Below, piece by piece: positions 1 to 33,520 of a stretch of 64,000 nt of DNA. The notes beneath the pieces are model-generated. The model was not told the DNA's origin and searched no databases. It saw only the letters and a list, made by a program, of their open reading frames with translations. The translations under genes and the position numbers were made by a program. This DNA comes from Zeus faber (Eukaryota > Chordata > Actinopteri > Zeiformes > Zeidae), in assembly GCA_960531495.1 (NCBI GenBank), contig OY482862.1:9001155-9065154 (forward strand), given 5' to 3'. The stretch's first letter is position 1, and the number at the start of each line of letters is the position of its first letter.

Positions 1-890
1 GGAACCCCCATGCTCCCCACCGGGCTCCCTGCGACTCCAGCACTGCCTCAAGCCAGTCTCCGAACCGGAGGAGCTTCTCCGCTCCTCGCCACTGAAGGAC
101 CTTCAGCCATCCAGTATCGATAGACGAACGATCCAAATCTTTTGTTGGAAACAGAGGGAACAGAGTCTCGCTGATGATGAGACATTTTATTTATTTTTTG
201 TTTTTGTTTTTGTTTTTCAGTTCTATGTCGTTTAGGTTGCTGTCTCCTCTACTGTTTTGTTCCCAATCACACTGAAAACATTATACAGCCCTTGCCGGCG
301 TGTTCTTGACATCGAACATGTAACACCAGGAAAAAAAATAAATGCTGCATTTCTCCTGGCAATGGGAAGGTGTCAATCGCCTAAGCTGGTTTACCCACGT
401 TTAAAAAATAAATAAAATAAATGTAATTAATACCTGGGTATACCCCTCTAATTTTGGTGTAACAAGAGGTAATGGTTGGGGGGCGTAGACGTTTACAAGC
501 GTTACAGTGGTATTATAGACAGTTATTACGGTATTACTATAATACAGTATATCTACCAAACCACAGAGTCCAAATGGTAGATTGTGGCGCCACCCCCTTG
601 CGGTCCCCTGCACGGGCGCTCTGTGTCAATTTCGCACATTTAAGTATTTTTTTCTGTTTAATATCAGTATGTCCGCCACAACCTCATCCGCAGTGATCTC
701 CTACAACCGTTATGCACTCATAGATATAAAAATGAATTAACAACTTTGGGACTTTTAATCTGCGGATCCAGAGTGGCAATTTTACGCGCCAACATGATCA
801 ACAAGCAAAACAACATCAACAACAATGCTGTTCCACGGGTGGGCCTACGGAAGAAGCACCGCGCCACGAAGCGGCATTCGGCACGAGGCG
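1..890. other. Unassigned sequence upstream of the LINE remnants
   Basis: I see no recognisable gene here. A plus-strand frame is open from position 2 to a stop near 236 and its first 40 or so codons are rich in Pro, Ser and Leu, but it then runs through a T-rich stretch and resembles no family I know. Most likely it is non-coding or part of an old repeat. It may lie in the PDIA5 intron upstream of the first visible exon, since the preceding PDIA5 exon is not in the window. Confidence 0.4.
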
Positions 891-894
891 GCAT

Positions 895-2853
895 TCGGTC
901 AGTATGAGGACGCAACCTTATAGTCCACCTCTGCCAGGCATCCTTCTTGCCAATGTCCAGTCCCTGGAGAACAAGATGGATGACCTTCGAGCGAGGATTA
1001 CATTCCAATGAGATACGAGGAACTGTTGCATCCTCTGCCTGACGGAGACATGGCTGAACCCGCTGGTGCCGCACCATGGCATATGTCGAGCCGAGGCCTT
1101 CCGCGGCAACAGGTCGGAGGAGTCAGGGAAATCCAAGGGTGGAGGCGTCTGCCTCATGATAAACAGCCGCTGGTGTAACCCCATCAACGTCAAGACTCTC
1201 TTCCACTCCTGCTCACCAAACCTGGAACAGCTGACCGTCTCATGCCGTCCATTCTACCTCCCCCGGGAATTCAGCACGGTCCTCATCACAGCAGTTTATA
1301 CTGTATATGTGTTGTGTGGACTTCAGAACAAACATCCCAACGCAGCTGTCGTTGTGAATGGGGACTTTAACAGGGCGAACCATAAAAAAGTTCTGCCTAA
1401 TTTCCATTAACACATCACGTGTGCCACCAGGAGAGAGAGAACTTTGGACCAGTGCTACATACCGTTCAAGAATGGATACAAGACGGTCTCGCTCCTTGCT
1501 CAGCCCGGCCCCAGGTGGTTAGGGTGGGGAAGCACATGTCCAGCTCCCTCACTCTGAACACAGGATCCCCACAGGGCTGCGTCCTCAGCCCCCTACTGTA
1601 CTCCCTGTACACCAAGACTGTGTGGCCTGGTCCAGCTCCAACACCATCATCAAGTTTGCTGATGACACCATTGTCGTGGGCCTGATCACCGACGGCGATG
1701 AGAGAGCCTACCACGAGGAGGTGACTGACCTGTCACTCAGGTGCCAGGACAACAGCCTCCACCTGAACGTCAGCAAAACTAAGGGGCTGTTTGTGGACTT
1801 CATTACACAACCGATTACAACCGAGGACGCACGCACCCTTGGTGATGAATGGGGCTTCTGTCGACAGGGTGAGCAGCTTCAAGGACCTGGGAGTCCACAT
1901 CACAGAGGACTTAACACGGACTTTACAAACAGACACTCTGGTGAGAAAGGCGAGGCAGCGTCTCTACCACCTCAGGCAGCTGAGGAAATTCCAGGTCTCG
2001 GTGAGGATCCTCAAGTCCTTCTAATCTGGGGCAGGGGAGAGCATCCTGACAGGCAACATCACTGCCTGGTTTGGGAACTGTACTGCCCAGGACAGGCGGG
2101 CCCTGCAGAGGGTGGTGCGTTCAGCTGAACGTACCACTGGTACCCTCCCCCCCTTGCAGGAGTTATACACCAGGAGGTGTAGTAGCAGAGCCCTCAGGAT
2201 CATGAAGGATCCTCATCACCCCAACAACGGACTGCTCCAGCTGCTGCGGTCAGGCAAGCGCCTCTGCAGTCACACAGCGAGAACAGAGAGACTGAGACTG
2301 AGACTGAGTTTTTTCCCGCAAGCCATAACAACTGTCAATGCTGACCTCACCAGGGGTCCTAACCGAGCCACACACATAGGCTCCACTACCTTACTGTATT
2401 GTATGTAGCATACTGTACCGCATCCTGTGTCACTGTTCTGGGTTGTTCAGTGTTACTGTATTGCTGCGCTGTACTGTTGTATACTCTGCTGTATATCTCA
2501 CAAACACTACCTCGCTTTATTCACATGCCCCTTTAATGCACATATCTGTATATACATAAATAGCCTGTCCCATATACATAAGTTTATCCCATATACATTC
2601 CTATTCCCTTTATCTATTTTGTACCCCAAACCCTGCATTACCTTTGAGTTATTTTATTTTATTCTATATATTTTATTTTATTCTATAGTATTCAACTTAC
2701 TGCATTACGTTTTAGGAATCTGTCAGTCAAGTAGAAGTTCTTAGGTAGCTTTTGTGTTCAGTCTAGAAGGGGTGCGTTGCATTGACATTTCACTGCATAT
2801 ATATATGAAAGTATGTATATGTATGTGACGAATAAACATCTTGAATCTTGAGT
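895..2853 (+). mobile_element. Decayed non-LTR retrotransposon (CR1/L2/Rex1-like LINE), copy 1
   Basis: The plus strand encodes pieces of an APE-type endonuclease: LTETWLNP near 1040-1070, and GDFNRAN near 1360-1380. A reverse-transcriptase palm follows (GSPQGCVLSPLLYSLYT near 1565-1615, then KFADDTIVVGL near 1652-1684). The thumb and C-terminal part run to about 2340. An AT-rich 3'UTR ends at 2827-2853 with GAATAAACATCTTGAATCTT, a tail seen again at three other places in the window. The segment between endonuclease and RT palm (linker and RT fingers) is missing and several frames are needed, so it is a dead copy. The exact clade cannot be fixed by eye. Confidence 0.85.
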
Positions 2854-3826
2854 TTACGGGAGTAGCTATGAGTTTCATAGCCACGATAGCGGACACCATC
2901 GTTCCCACAGTGAAAGTTCAGAACCAGAAACCGTGGGTCGATAAATTCATCCGCAGCGCTCTGAATGCTTACAACGACGGTCTTGTATCCGGCAACATGG
3001 ACAATTACAAAGCGTACAGGGACACAGTGGAGCAACAGATGGAGGAACGGGACACCAGACGCTTGTGGCAGGCGCTGCGGACTATTACTAACAACAAGAG
3101 CAGCCCCTCTCCAGTCACAAATGTGGACGCCTCCCTCGGCAGCCAACTGAACTCCTTTTATGCGCGGTTTGAGGCTGGCAACAACAGCTCGCCGGCTAAT
3201 TGGAGTTGCACTGCTCAGGATGAGCACGCACTCTCAGTGAGCATGACGTCAGGAGGGCTCTGTTGCGAGTCACCAGGAAAGCTGTGGGCCCAGATGGCAT
3301 ATCTGGGCGAGTACTGAAGACTCGTGCTAACCAGCTAGCCCCGGTGCTCACTAGGATATTCAACGCCTCCCTGGCTGGATCAGTAGTCCCGTCCTGCTTC
3401 AAGAGGTCCACCGCAACATCACTGCCTGGTTTGGGAACTGTACTGCTCAGGACAGGTGCGCCCAGCAGAGGTTGGTGCGTTCAGCCGAACGTACCGCTGG
3501 AACTACCCTCCCCTCCCTGCAGGACTTATACACCAGGAGGTGTAGTAGCAGAGCCCGACATAAGTCTATTCTCTTTATTTCTATTTTTTGCCCCCACTCA
3601 GTATTACCTTTTTGAGTCTTGTTTTATTATTAAAATTTTTTTATTTAATATTATTCTTTCTACTAACTGCAGTTAATTTCAGATAGTTAGTAAGGTACTG
3701 TATTAGGTTAGCTATTGTGTTCAGTTTAGTACTTATTGTGCAATAATCTCTGGGTGGGTTGCAGTAACATTTCATTGCATGTGTGTATATGTATGTCACA
3801 AATAAACCTCTTGAATCTTGAATTAT
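2854..3826 (+). mobile_element. Decayed CR1/L2/Rex1-like LINE, copy 2 (internally deleted)
   Basis: This copy lies directly downstream of copy 1. It codes for the endonuclease-RT linker (KPWVDKFIRSALNAYNDGL near 2928-2985) and the RT fingers (KAVGPDGISGRVLK near 3277-3320, then VVPSCFKRST near 3388-3413). It then jumps to the 3' part shared with copy 1 (from about 3414) and ends in the same tail (AAATAAACCTCTTGAATCTT at 3802-3821). It holds most of what copy 1 lacks, so the two may derive from neighbouring insertions or one rearranged element. It is not functional. Confidence 0.85.
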
Positions 3827-4960
3827 ATCAAATGGGGTACCATGTGCGGAACAGGATTCTTTTTTTGTATATTCTAGCCACTATCTGCGCTAGAAATGTC
3901 CAAAGATATTACGCTGATGATATGCCAGCACAAACACAACCATAAAGTTTGAGTGCAATTTTCCCTTGTTTTTCGTCATCATAATCAAAACACAGATCAT
4001 AATTATCCATGTGGCAAAGAAAATAGTCAGTGCGTCAGCGAGAGCCCGATGAAGGCACCGTGGAGTGCGCGCACACACAGGAAACAAGCATGTGCAGTGG
4101 AGCGTAAATGTGTATAAAATGTAATTTATATACAGTATATAGCTGTAAGAAGACTGAATTAATGTGAAGAAAGTCCTATTTTGATTTAAAGATATGTACA
4201 TTTGAGTTTATAGGTTTATAAAATGCATTATTATTGTGAAGGCAGTTTTCTATTGATTTACAAACTGCAATAAAATAATTGTTTCCCCAAAATGGATGAA
4301 TAACCCTGATAAATAATCGTGATCACACTATTGACTAAAATAATCGTCATTATCATTTTATCGGTGTGGTCTCCGTTGCGTTGTCCACCATCTCGGGACA
4401 ACTGTGAAGGGAGTTATAGTTTTGAGTTTGTTTTGCTAGCCCCGTGCGCAATTGTTTTTTTCCTCATATTCGAAGTTGTATCGTGTGCGTGCGTGCGCGC
4501 GAATGTTCAAATGTCCATATTAGGAATTATTTTGTCAGAGATTCTCTCTTCTGGTACTTATTCCATCGAGTGGGAACCAGAAGTCGAACAACTTTTTTTT
4601 TTATGCACTATTTTCATTTAATTTCATCCGGGCTTGAAAAGTGAGGCTGGGTCACACGTGATTATGTCCTGGTGCAGCGTACATATCAACATCCATTACC
4701 CGTTCAGGGCGTGTTCCATTTGGTCCTCCTCTGGAATAAACAATCTTTGTACTCGGGTTCGTTCTGATTACACCAAACCCGTTTTGATGTTCCCGCTGCA
4801 CATGTTTATCAGTGACCCCCATTCTGCCTCGCCCAACGCCATTAAAGGCGCCTGCTGTACCTACCTGGAACTTCAAGTCTCTCCGTCTTTCTCTACCTCT
4901 CTTTCTCTCTCTCTTCATCTTCCCCCCCACCTCCCCGCCCGACTCTCCGCTCCCCTCCAG
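3827..4960. other. PDIA5 intronic sequence, no gene seen
   Basis: This AT-rich stretch separates the LINE copies from the first visible PDIA5 exon. Motifs such as AATAATCGTGATCAC and AAAATAATCGTCATTATC near 4310-4360 look like the end of an old DNA transposon, but I could not define its borders. From about 4870 a pyrimidine-rich tract (CTCT, then CCCCC) leads into the acceptor at 4959-4960. The preceding PDIA5 exon, which should encode the first CxxC thioredoxin module, was searched for and not found. Confidence 0.5.
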
Positions 4961-25914
<20,954 letters not shown>

Positions 25915-26523
25915 GTGGGAGGGGGCTGTGCGGCCGGGGTTCGGGCATGTCGTTGCACTGTGACCCCCCCCGACCCAGCGACGAGGGAAGGGGCCCCAAT
26001 CACCACTGACTTGGGAGACGTGATGACCTCAGCAAAAGGCTTTGTTTTATACCATGGTGATCATGTTTGTAATAATACCAACAGTCCAACACAATCAAAC
26101 TTCTATATCAAGAATATTTTAGCGAGAAGAAAAAAAAACACTTTTCTTTTTTTTTTCTCTCCCAAATACTGTGACTGCATATGTAAAAAGCTATACCTTA
26201 TACCGTATCTATGCAATACTGGCCCTGGCATAGCCATGGGCAGTCTGTGTAACAGAGGCCCATCGCGGTGGGTGTTGGTGATGGAAAACGTCATTTTAAG
26301 AGGGTGACCATTTTTGTTCTTTAGACGCCACCTCCAGCTCACCACAGCACTGTTCATCGTACCACGGGGATCCAGCAGTCCCACCCCCCTCAGAGGAATA
26401 TGCCTCTGCGGTTTCCAATATTTTTGTACAAAACCTTCATGTCGGAAGATGAAAAAACGTCCAGGATATTCGATTATTATACTCAGATCAAAACGGGCCA
26501 CGACCACATTTTTTTTATTTTTT

Positions 26524-26529
26524 AATAAA
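26524..26529 (+). terminator. Candidate PDIA5 polyadenylation signal AATAAA
   Basis: It is a canonical hexamer 610 bp after the PDIA5 stop codon, in a T-rich context. A GTGTGACC motif follows about 55 bp later. Expression data would be needed to prove use. Confidence 0.5.
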
Positions 26530-28060
26530 ATGTGCAGTTGCCGCAGTGCTAGATCAGAGATCTTTGAGTTTCCCATGTAGACCTGTGTGACCAAGGTAAG
26601 AGGTTCTTGCTATCGCCGGAAAGCTACACGCTCAAAAAGTGACAGTCTTTCTCCAAAACAAATTGTGGCCTTAAAATGAATAAATGATGAGCAACCGAAA
26701 TACACGGGCGAACAAAGATGCTCTGAATCATGTTGTAAGATACCCTCAACCCGAGAACAAGACGTTAGAGTTGTGTGGGAAAGCAACAGGCAGTTTATTA
26801 TTCATGCTTTTCCAATCATCAATAATTGTCCAAGTTGTGCTCTTGCTGGTGTCACAAATATCCTGGTGTCACTCTGTTATCACACGTTAACCATGTTGTC
26901 ATGTAACATCTTGTATTGTCGCCGCTGGGACCCTGATCGTGACCTCTTGATTTGTCTTTTGTAGATTCCGGGTGTTGGTTTATTTAGACCCTGGGCTATT
27001 TTGTTTACTTCTGATGGACAAAACCCTATGGGCCAAATGCGTAATTTCCCTCTATTATTGAAGCAGAATATTTAGAAAAATCTCACTGTTGGGATGAGGA
27101 TGCTCCAATATCCCCTCTGTCTTTCTTCTTTCCTAATCTGGACGGGAATGGCTTGGATTGGATTGAGTTTTCCAATGTGTTCTGGCTCTTTGAAAGGTTT
27201 TCCTTTTATCCATTATCTCAGTACATATCCTTGTCCTAACATCAATATCATTGATTAGGCTACATAGATAAAAGCGAGACGATATCAATATCATTGCTAT
27301 TAAGGATGCAGCAATGGCATTTTATCCGGACCGAGTACCAAGGACTCACTCGAACAATACGGAAAGGCCCAACTGCAGTCATACGACACGATTTTGAAGA
27401 CCGAAAATAAATCAATCCACAAAATCAGATATAACACTAAACTTTCAGAGCTCCAGAAATGAAACGGTGCAGTGAGTATTGCATTGCAGCTATGGCATGT
27501 TGCATCGGCATCCGGTTTAGGTTAAGGAATGTTTTTACACTCGTACAAAATACATGAGCACGGTATCGGCCCCGGTGCAAGTATCTGCGCATCCCAAACT
27601 GATCTCATCGGAGCCATCATCGTTGCCCACGCAGCAGTGTCAACTCTGCGTGCTTTCAACTCGCATTCCTAAGCCTCCATGAATATTTAAAAGGCTTATC
27701 TGTAGCTGAACTTGTGTTTTATTATTCAAGACTTTGGAGTCCTTTCTTTATGAATAAGGTTCTCAGGGATCGCGAAACACAATTAAAGGGAAGTAGTGTG
27801 TTTGCAATTTGCATTCCAGCCGCACGTCTCGGAGCCCGGAGGTCGCCAGATTAAAGATTGTTTACGTTTGTATTCAGGTGAGAACGAGGCGAAATGTGAG
27901 GGTCGAATCCCCGTGCCACGCCACGGCGAGACGTGTTGAAGATACGTCGGCCCAGTGGAGGGGGGGGGGGGATATGGAAAATAATGATCGGTTTCAACTC
28001 TGGCATTAATGGGATAGTTCTGAATAAATTTGTCTCAGATGAACTTCTGGCTAGCACCAA

Positions 28061-28093
<33 letters not shown>

Positions 28094-28486
28094 TCGTTCA
28101 GTGGTCAATATGAATAACCTCCATGGTATGCAAAAGCAGGATTTGCTGCAAACAGTTCAAATAATGATTTACAGAGTTCGTTAGTGTTATATCGCGATAT
28201 CTCAGTGTTTGTTTTGGAAAGAATGATTTGGTTTTTCTTTCTTTTTGGGGGCCTTACGCCGAGCTGTCACGTGTTTTAAATAAATACAATTAAAAAAAAA
28301 AAAAAAAAAGAAATGAATATAAAAAGATGTGAAGACCACCTCTGTCTTATCCCAAAGGTTTCCATGGTGTGTGGGGGTTTGATCACACTGATGCCAAGAA
28401 ATCATTGTTGCCTTTGTTGATTTTCAGTCCCCAGCCATATGTACAGTTTTGACCTTCACGACACAGAGACGTGCTGAGATGAAAAC

Positions 28487-28492
28487 AATAAA
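28487..28492 (+). terminator. Alternative polyadenylation signal AATAAA
   Basis: The hexamer stands in GAAAACAATAAAGTC, followed 15-30 bp later by a GTTGTGATTTT stretch that resembles a downstream GU-rich element. It would give a 3'UTR of about 2.6 kb for PDIA5. Confidence 0.4.
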
Positions 28493-28510
28493 GTCATACA
28501 TTTCCAAAAT

Positions 28511-31500
28511 TCTGCGTTGTGATTTTAAGGTGTATTTAACATATGCATTAATTATGCAAATTACTTTTTGGCACAGTCATTTTGGTTTTAAAATGTTGTG
28601 AAAACCTCGGTCCCCGATGCAGACTTTATTCCGTCCGCTGTGCGAAATTGAGTTTAAAATGTTTGTTCCAGATACAAGTTCAAATTAAGAAAGCATTTTG
28701 AGTTGTTCAAGAAAATAGAGAAACTTTGAATCCATCAAGCTAGATTAATTACTATAGCTATATGAATGAATTACCTAACGATTTTAATTAATCTAGTTAG
28801 TTTACTACATAATTGGCCTTAGGGAGTGGTTCCCTACCTGACTGTCTTAACTGCATAACCCATCATCCTGCAGGGTCATGAATAATGCTGATATCTCTCT
28901 TCTTCTCCCGTTGCTTATTATTTTAGCAATAACAGTATACAACTAATTTTACCCCAAATGAATCAAGGTTATTACGGAGTTACACTTGTTATGGAAGTAA
29001 ATGTTGAAAACATTTTCAGCCAATTTGCCGCTAACGGAGAATTAAATGAAGGCAAAAATGTTCAATGATTTTTGTATAAAAATGTTATAAAAACACATTT
29101 GGATAAATAGCCTGGCCTAGCATTTCTTTGCACTGGTAATATCATACATCAATGTCATATATTATTATTTTGATAAGGGGTGGGAGTACCTAATTAGAAT
29201 TCCTGGAAATGATCGTAATTGAGAAAGTTTCTTTTGGATTTGGATTTTTTTTTCTGTCTGTCATTTGATGTAGTTAAAGTGATGTTTATGCACAAAAAAA
29301 TGACAACAAAGAGAAAATCTATTTCTGGAGGCAAGGATTCAAAAAGTGCTCAAAAAGTAATTCATAATTGGAGTAGTTTTTGTGTCTTGCACATTTTACT
29401 CACACCGAATTAAGTCTAATTGGGTACAAAATTTGGCGTGTAATGGTAAGTAATTAAAAATTAATCTAGGTAATTAATTTATTTGGCCTGTGTGTAATTT
29501 GTATCTGGATACATTTGAATGTATTTGACCTTTTTCTACAAATACACTGCCAAGAAAATGCAGTCATGATTGTCACAGCCTGGGATCTTTTATTAATTTG
29601 ACCATGGAATTGTTATAATATGCAACATTGATAATATTGTTAATATATGGATTATAGAAAAATCTCAATGTACACCTACATAAATTGCTTTTGTTGGGAT
29701 GTATGCAACCTTAAATTTGACCATGATGTCTGTAGGGCATATGAGGTGAAAATAGACAATTAATCCTAATTCTAATTACAGGATATTACAGAAAAAGTAG
29801 AAGCTCCTGCTTCACGGCTTTGCAGAAGGCTTAGTTTGTTTATTACATTTGGAGCCAAAGAATCTCATCTGCACTAAATGACGAAAGGAATTGAGGCCAC
29901 GAGGGTTGTAACACAAACTCGAGGAAGTCCTGTACTTGTGTGCACAGGGGACTCCTCTCCTTGACTTCTCCGTGCTCCCTGAATCCCAATCGTCTGTTTA
30001 TTCTTCACTTCACTGACTCCTCTTTTTTGGACGTCTTCGAGTTCATTTGACCATGAAAAGACGGAGCCCGGCACACGCCACATTTCTCATTTGATTCGAC
30101 GCTTTCGGCGGGGACATTGATTCCAGGGCCTGTTATTTGGCTGCGAGATGAGCCACGTCTGAAGAACCACTCAGTAGTCTCCTGACGTACGGGACAAATC
30201 GGCCCAAACAACGGAAGTGGAAGAAATACCCCGAAAAGAGTATCTGCTTGGGAGAGATAGCGATTTTTCTTCCCTTCCCGAGAAGCACCCCTCATGATGA
30301 TTCACGCCGCTTTGCTGAAAAACATCCATACGCCCGGGCCTCCGCGCCGCTCAGCCGAGCTCCACTTTAACTTCAACTTTGGGGGATCCGTCACCTCACG
30401 TCGCGGAGCCGAGAGAAACAACGCTACGCTGTCGCAGATCTCCACACGCCTCCCAGAAATCTGCAGTATACATAATCGACGTCGCACGGCGAGGATCGAT
30501 TGCGGGTCGAGGAGTATTGCTGGACCGAATGACCTTTTGGTTTAACAAGCCGAAAAGGTTTCCATATATTAAGTCTTATTTAGCAGCGAGCAGCCCGTAG
30601 TCCCTAACGTGAGACTGATTGGGAGATGAGGTGAACCGCCCTGAGAAGCTGGGCTTGCCGGGGGACGCCGTCTCTTTCTGAACTTCATCCCGCCGCTTTA
30701 ATCTTCTGCTGGTCCGAGCCAAACGCATTGAAAATCACTCAGCGCGACCGGCTTTGACAGCATGTCTGGATGTGATCTTTTTATTAGTTCCACAAGAGCA
30801 GGGCTCGACTGGGACAAAAAATTGGCCCTGGCATTTTTGGCCCAGACGGCTCAGCGGGGGGGCGCGAGGGAGGGCAGGGGGGGGGTCGTCTGTGGAACAA
30901 ATGAACAAATGAGATGGAATATAAAGGCTTTGGTGGGTGATGCAAGAGAAATGTTCAAGCAGCCAGTCCCTACATGCTGGACTATTCTATCCACTTACCT
31001 CATTAAGTATAAAATAAATAAGCCTACGTTTGTGGTACACCTCGCCGGCAGCCATGAGCCATGAGCCTGAACGCCCCAAACTCAAATGATGCAAAACTCA
31101 AACAATGCAGAAAGAAAGATTATTTTAAAGTCAATCAAGAGTTGTCTGTCAGACCTGAGGGGCAGGATTTTAAATGGGCCCCAGTCCTAAATATCAACAT
31201 GGTACAGAGACATGGTATCAACTAATTATATAAACTTTTCCTATATACTGTATGTAAAGGCAGTGTTTGAGTGTATAGTGGTCATCGCAAGTGTTCTTGC
31301 AAATATTACTTATTAGGCATATTTCTCAAAAGGAAATTCTACTACGAACACAACATAAAAATGTATGGTGGAAATATCCTCAATACAACTAGAAACGTTC
31401 TAAATTGTCACCTTCATTAATTTAGGCAAGGCTAGTTTGTTTGTATTGTACATTTCATGCAGAAAGGAATTCAAAGTGTTTTATATGAGACATAAGATGC

Positions 31501-32345
31501 ATTACATCAAAACAAAGTACATTAAATAAATGCTACAAAAAGAGAGACGACAGTTAAAAAGACAGAAATGGGTTAGAATTGCCAAAGTGCAATTCCAATC
31601 CGTGTTAACAAATGCTCATGAAAAGTGTCACTCTCACGATTTACTGACCTCTTCAACTTTAGATCGGAGTCCACAAGTGTACACCAACATTTAGGGCTTT
31701 AGGGAGAAAGGAGAAAAAAAGCGAGAGAAAGGTGATCTGTTTTGCTTGAACTTGAACTCTGCTTCTCCCCTTCACTCACATTGCAGCACGAAACAGTCCA
31801 AAAAACAGCCACTGTATTGATGTTATATATTTTCTCCTGGAGCTCAACTTGCGGTTGGCCCTATTTTAATAGGCAATTAACTGCTGTCCGATGATGATGA
31901 TGATGATACCAGCAAATTCCCCACTCAAGACTTGAAGGTTTCTCAAGGTGAAAAGATTTTATTTGTTTTTTTTTTTGCCGTTTCTTTTTTAGAACCGAAG
32001 TCATTCACATTACGGAGAGGCCTAATCTGTCACTGGATTTCAGGACAAGTGGAGGAAATGGGGTATTTTAATTTTGTCAATAAGGGAAGGAAATATATTA
32101 TTTTACATAATTACATCATAATGTATATTTATTATGTTATTTTATAGAATATATAATTATTATATATAATACTATTACATATGTAGACCTTTTTAACTGC
32201 GCAATAATAATGATAATTCCATTAAAACCAAGTTTAAGCACTTGGTTGAATTGACGTTCACACTCAAGCCGGCAACGAGCTTCCTGCAGGTTGTGATAAC
32301 CAACACTAATAACGTCACTTTACCTTCTGTAATTTACAGCATCGT
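28511..32345. other. AT-rich intergenic region between PDIA5 and SEC22A
   Basis: No protein-coding exon is supported. From 28540 to 29800 the sequence is strikingly AT-rich with many ATTAAT, TAATTA and ATGCAAAT motifs and few simple repeats, compatible with regulatory DNA but unproven. 29870-31070 is more GC-balanced with short unsupported frames on both strands. No defined transposon was seen. Confidence 0.5.
28740..28796. repeat. Perfect 11-bp inverted repeat CTAGATTAATT / AATTAATCTAG
   Basis: The arms are at 28740-28750 and 28786-28796 with a 35-bp loop. It could form a cruciform or be a pair of homeodomain-type sites; function is unknown. Confidence 0.6.
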
Positions 32346-32720
32346 TTGGGGGCCTATTTTGTCCATTTTGTAACCCGTTGATACAGCTCTCTGAGGTCCC
32401 CAAAACAAGTTTTTTTTTGCTGGAAAAAACAACCCCCCAAAAAACCCCCACTCAGATTATGCATTCTAGCCATTGTGACATGCCCCTTCCTGTGCGTGCA
32501 GCTTTAACCGTGAGTGAGCAGCCACTTTTTTTTTTGTTTGTTTTGTTTTGTTTTGTTTCATTGTAAACGTCAGAAAACAAAATAAAAAATTGATACATCG
32601 ACAATAAATTAAAAAAAAAAAACTCACTATTTTTTTTTATTGTTTATGTCCCGAGAAGCGCACAGCGGATCGGTTGGAGCAGATCGCCACATAAAAAAGT
32701 ATTTTTTTTAAAAACCAGCG
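32346..32720 (+). mobile_element. Fragment of the AGGGGAC...TTAA-flanked non-autonomous element
   Basis: The stretch matches the left part of the element at 55718-57781. It starts like its terminus (GGGGGCCTATTTTG against GGGGACTTATTATG). It then shares CTCTGAGGTCCCCAAAACA and AACGCACAGCGGATCG-like sequence (here AGCGCACAGCGGATCG at 32657-32672). The other end is absent. Confidence 0.6.
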
Positions 32721-32929
32721 GAAACGGAGCGTTCAGAGCGTTTTGTTCACCGCGGTTGCTTTGTCGCGGGTTCACCTCATTCTTCCGACACTTTGGCCAC
32801 GTCTAACACGCACATCCCGCAGGCGCGACATTATATACACGACGGGAAATAAGCGGAGGCACAATAGGGACCCTTGAAATGTCGAGATAAATAGTAAACA
32901 AGTACAATATCGACCAATAAGTACTCGTG

Positions 32930-33520
32930 CTGCGTTCCATCGAGTTCGGCCCTCGGAAATATCAGACCATTTCAGCCATTTAAGATCGGAATTCCCAATA
33001 GGAGAATCTGCTAAATCGACATTAAGCTCCGAGGGCCCAGTCTCTGTGGGGAGCGTCATTCCGAGCTCGAAAGGGGGAAGCTCGCCGCGAGGGAACTGCG
33101 GCGCGACGGCGGCGCTTGACGAGGGTGGGGGGGGGGCCGGGCCGGTCGCCCGCACCCACACCCACACCCACACCCACACCCACAATCCACAGCGCGACAG
33201 CCACGTAAAACGTAGGCTCCTGCGCTGACGCTAGCGTCGGCATAGCGCGCTAGCTCCCGCCGAGAGCACAGCCGCCGGACGCCGGGCTCCCTGTTGGATA
33301 ACGTAGAATGCCGCTCCAAAAGTAGGTTCGGCGGGCGCCTCGGGTCTGCTCAGACGCCCGTGGGCGCTTCGGGTTCGCGCGTTGCCGTCGTTAGGTCGCT
33401 CAACGTACACGCTATCCTGTTAGCCGGCTAATCCCAGCGGCAGGTAGCTGGCTCGCTTCGCTGCTAATACGGGCGTTGAACGTCGCCTTCTAGTGAACCC
33501 TGGACTGGCGCGAGTAAATG
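32930..33520 (+). promoter_or_regulatory. SEC22A: CpG-rich block, probable SEC22A promoter and first untranslated exon
   Basis: CG dinucleotides are dense from about 32930 to 33520 (GCGGCGCGACGGCGGCGC, GCGCGTTGCCGTCG), unlike the flanks. It lies 0.5-1 kb upstream of the SEC22A start codon. A strong acceptor (TTTGTCTGCAG, ending 34012) before the ATG implies an upstream untranslated exon, which most likely begins here. A CACACC tandem run lies inside at 33150-33183. The exact start site and donor are not assigned. Confidence 0.6.
33150..33183. repeat. (CACACC)n short tandem repeat in the CpG-rich block
   Basis: About five six-base units give frames of alternating Thr-His or Gly-Cys/Val that are not genes. 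Confidence 0.9.

Larger units (their letters stand above)
25915..28510 (+). other. PDIA5 3'UTR and downstream flank
   Basis: After the stop at 25914 no further ORF of interest is seen. AATAAA at 26524-26529 follows a T-rich tract and is the nearest full poly(A) signal; a second stands at 28487-28492. Which is used cannot be told from sequence. A short GT run lies at 28066-28093 and a poly-A run near 28291-28310. Confidence 0.55.

Noticed and set aside
29874-30295. Overlapping frames on both strands in the PDIA5-SEC22A interval
   Set aside because: They have no recognised motif, no paired splice sites and similar lengths on both strands, as expected by chance in GC-balanced DNA.
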